Part shown: one piece after another, positions 61,991-64,000 of the stretch | Layout: each line of letters starts with the position of its first letter | Numbering within the stretch: position 1 is the first letter of the stretch | Source of the DNA: Ricinus communis | Taxonomy: Eukaryota; Streptophyta; Magnoliopsida; Malpighiales; Euphorbiaceae | Reading direction: 5' to 3' | DNA: 64,000 nt | Assembly (NCBI RefSeq): GCF_019578655.1 | Contig: NC_063265.1 | Coordinates: 10,698,501-10,762,500, forward strand | The notes under the pieces: generated by a model | Databases searched by the model: none | What the model was told of the DNA's origin: nothing | Seen by the model: the letters and a program-made list of their open reading frames with translations, nothing else | Position numbers and translations under genes: made by a program

Positions 61991-64000
61991 TAATAATAAT
62001 AATAACTCATAGATTTAATTAAGAAGGTTATTATTTAAATTAATAAGAAAAAGCTCCCACTGTGAGGCCAGTATACTTCTTGGTTGGTTCTGTTAGGGAA
62101 TGCGAAAAGTTTGAAGGAACAAATTTTGGTGATGAATCGGGTAATAGTCAAAATTAGCATGCGGCATTGTGAAGCATGAGCAACAATCGACAATGGGACT
62201 TTGGTGTCATGTCCATAGCCGCCACTCCAGTTATCCTTCTCATCAATGGACCAACCCATTTTGATCATGTGCACATGTACGCATTTTTCACATGTATTTT
62301 CTTTTTTTATTTAATAAAATTGCAATTGATGGGGTATATTTGCCTGGATGATCTCGTAGATTTGGTACCATTCTGTTCACACAGGCAAAAAAAAGGATAT
62401 ATAAGTGACGAAAGGAGATAGATAAGGCCACTGCCTAGTTAGCTAAGCTCTTAGTAAACCTCGTAGCTCAATGGTTACCCGTCGAAAATAAATAAATAAA
62501 TATATATAGAGTATAAGAGTGCAGGAATTGATAAAATCATCTATCAAAAAAAGAAAGTAAAATATAATTAATTTATACGTTTAAAAATTACATTGAAACG
62601 CCTTTTGATTATTTAAATTTAAAGTTTAAAGATTTTTAAAATGTAAATATATTGAAATAGAAAAAAAAATCGAAAAAATATAACCTTTTGAAAAAATTTC
62701 ATATCTATAAAATAAATAAAATCATAATAATTGAGGGTTTAAAACCAACAATTTATCCAGTGATCTATGTAAAAAGAAACTAAAAGGTAGAGTGATACAA
62801 ATGCAGGCTTAATTATACCATGTACATATGTAGCTGAATTAGGGGCGGAGCTTTGGTTTGCGAAATTATAATTTTGTCATATCCAACGGACATGGACATG
62901 GACATGTACTTGTTCGCAAAGAAGAGCAGTGATTGATACATAGCATGTGCAGTGATTTGTTGGTTGTTGGTTGTTGGCCTGGCCTAAATAGAGGCCACCT
63001 CTTCAAAGATTCCATTACTAATTAAACCTCTGCTGCTGCTGCTGTCGGAATTGTTAGCTTATATTATAAATGTAGTGGTGGTAACACAGTATCATGCATG
63101 AAAAGCCTTAGAACAGTAAGAGTTCAAATATATACAAACTATATAATAGGCAAGTAAAATCTAAATTCAGACTGATGGAATAAATATTTTTGAAATCACT
63201 AATCAGGTAAAAAAAAGATGGGAATTCCAGTCATTTGACCTAGAGAGAGAAAGAATGGGAATTCCAGTCATTTGGTTGACATGGAACTTAAAAAATCATT
63301 TCGGAAGGACAGAATGGAGCTTGGTTCAAGGAATTTTAGCCAAAATATTGACTTGGTTTCAAGAATAAACAAAGATTGATTTCAAAAACTATTGATTTCG
63401 AATTCTTAAAGCTACACTATGCTTTTTTAGTGGGTGAGGCAAATTCCTTGGGGAAAATCCTGAACCTTTACCGACACTAGATTTGGTTACAAAAGTAAGC
63501 TCAAAGTATGCATTGAAGTCTAAAGCATTACACTATCTTGTAGTTGACTTTGTTGTCCCATGAATTGCTTCCTTTCTTTCATTATAGTGTTTTTTGCTGC
63601 TTTCTTTCTTGGTCTGAACTTTTACTACTTTCTTTTTTTGTCCCTTTACTTAAAAGAAAATTGTGTTAAAAGTTGTTATCTGTATTCTATCTTTTTTAAA
63701 AAAAAATATTTAATCGATTGTCATTAAAATTCAAATTTGAAAAAATTTATAATTTTAAAAACGACTCCTAAATCAATTGAATTATATCCAATTCGCACTA
63801 AATTGTTCTTTTAAGCTATTGAGTGGAAAGATTTAGTATCTAATGGTTATTTAATTAAAGGGTGTAAGACTAGCATCAGTTGTTGCATGATTTTTAGTTG
63901 AGTTTGTTAGCTGGTGTCCTAGTCTTTAGGAGCAAATCATATATGTTATTGTGCTTACATATAATTAGGAAGATAGTTGCTAGTGGATTAGTTGAGTCCT
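61991..64000. other. Intergenic sequence upstream of MYB to window end
   Basis: No exon structure is recognised. It contains an A-box-like phrase TAGCTCAATGG near 62464 followed by an A-rich tail, and a pair of 20-bp direct repeats ATGGGAATTCCAGTCATTTG at 63218 and 63255 (37-bp spacing). The rest is unclassified plant spacer. Confidence 0.6.

Overview
This is a nuclear segment from a flowering plant, most likely a eudicot. It has AT-rich intergenic DNA, GT-AG introns (often 80-300 bp, some over 1 kb), families known only from plants (ALOG/LSH, subgroup-2 R2R3-MYB, CPP1) and small degenerate MITE-like repeats. Gene style hints at the Malpighiales, but the sequence alone does not prove this. 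No virus, plasmid, CRISPR array or intact autonomous transposon is visible.

Layout: (1) 1-4610, plus strand, the last twelve exons of an exportin-4 gene (5' part outside the window). (2) 4.6-7.6 kb, AT-rich spacer with a ~1 kb inverted-repeat element. (3) 7557-10396, minus strand, an RBM42-type single-RRM protein in six exons. (4) 10.4-13.4 kb, repeat-rich spacer between divergent genes. (5) 13.4-23.0 kb, plus strand, a JMJ16/JMJ14-clade histone H3K4 demethylase with at least one clear untranslated leader exon and eleven coding exons. (6) 23.0-30.1 kb, gene-poor. (7) 30107-30703, minus strand, an intronless ALOG/LSH developmental regulator. (8) 30.7-40.1 kb, gene-poor with long dinucleotide repeats. 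(9) 40.1-46.6 kb, minus strand, low-specificity threonine aldolase with a probable intron-containing leader. (10) 47165-52559, minus strand, CDC5, a spliceosome (MAC/Prp19 complex) MYB protein with an enlarged C-terminus. (11) 53700-57967, minus strand, the chloroplast J-like membrane protein CPP1. (12) 60047-60119, plus strand, a tRNA gene or pseudogene with a tRNA-Arg body but a CCA anticodon. (13) 60437-61305, minus strand, an R2R3-MYB similar to MYB13/14/15. (14) 61.3-64.0 kb, spacer with a Stowaway-like MITE.

The genes do not form a pathway; they are typical independent plant genes. RBM42 and CDC5 both belong to RNA processing, and JMJ16, LSH and MYB are regulators. The only shared feature I noticed is a telomere-like motif (AAACCCTA and close variants) just upstream of the start codons of RBM42, LSH, CDC5 and CPP1. 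Exon boundaries were placed by hand from splice consensus, reading-frame continuity and remembered family sequences. For the coding genes the phases close exactly over all exons, which supports the models. I found no convincing new biological system; the most unusual items are the anticodon-shifted tRNA, the A7 tract that shifts the frame of the RBM42 tail, the duplicated 29-residue unit in CDC5, and the telo-box coincidence.
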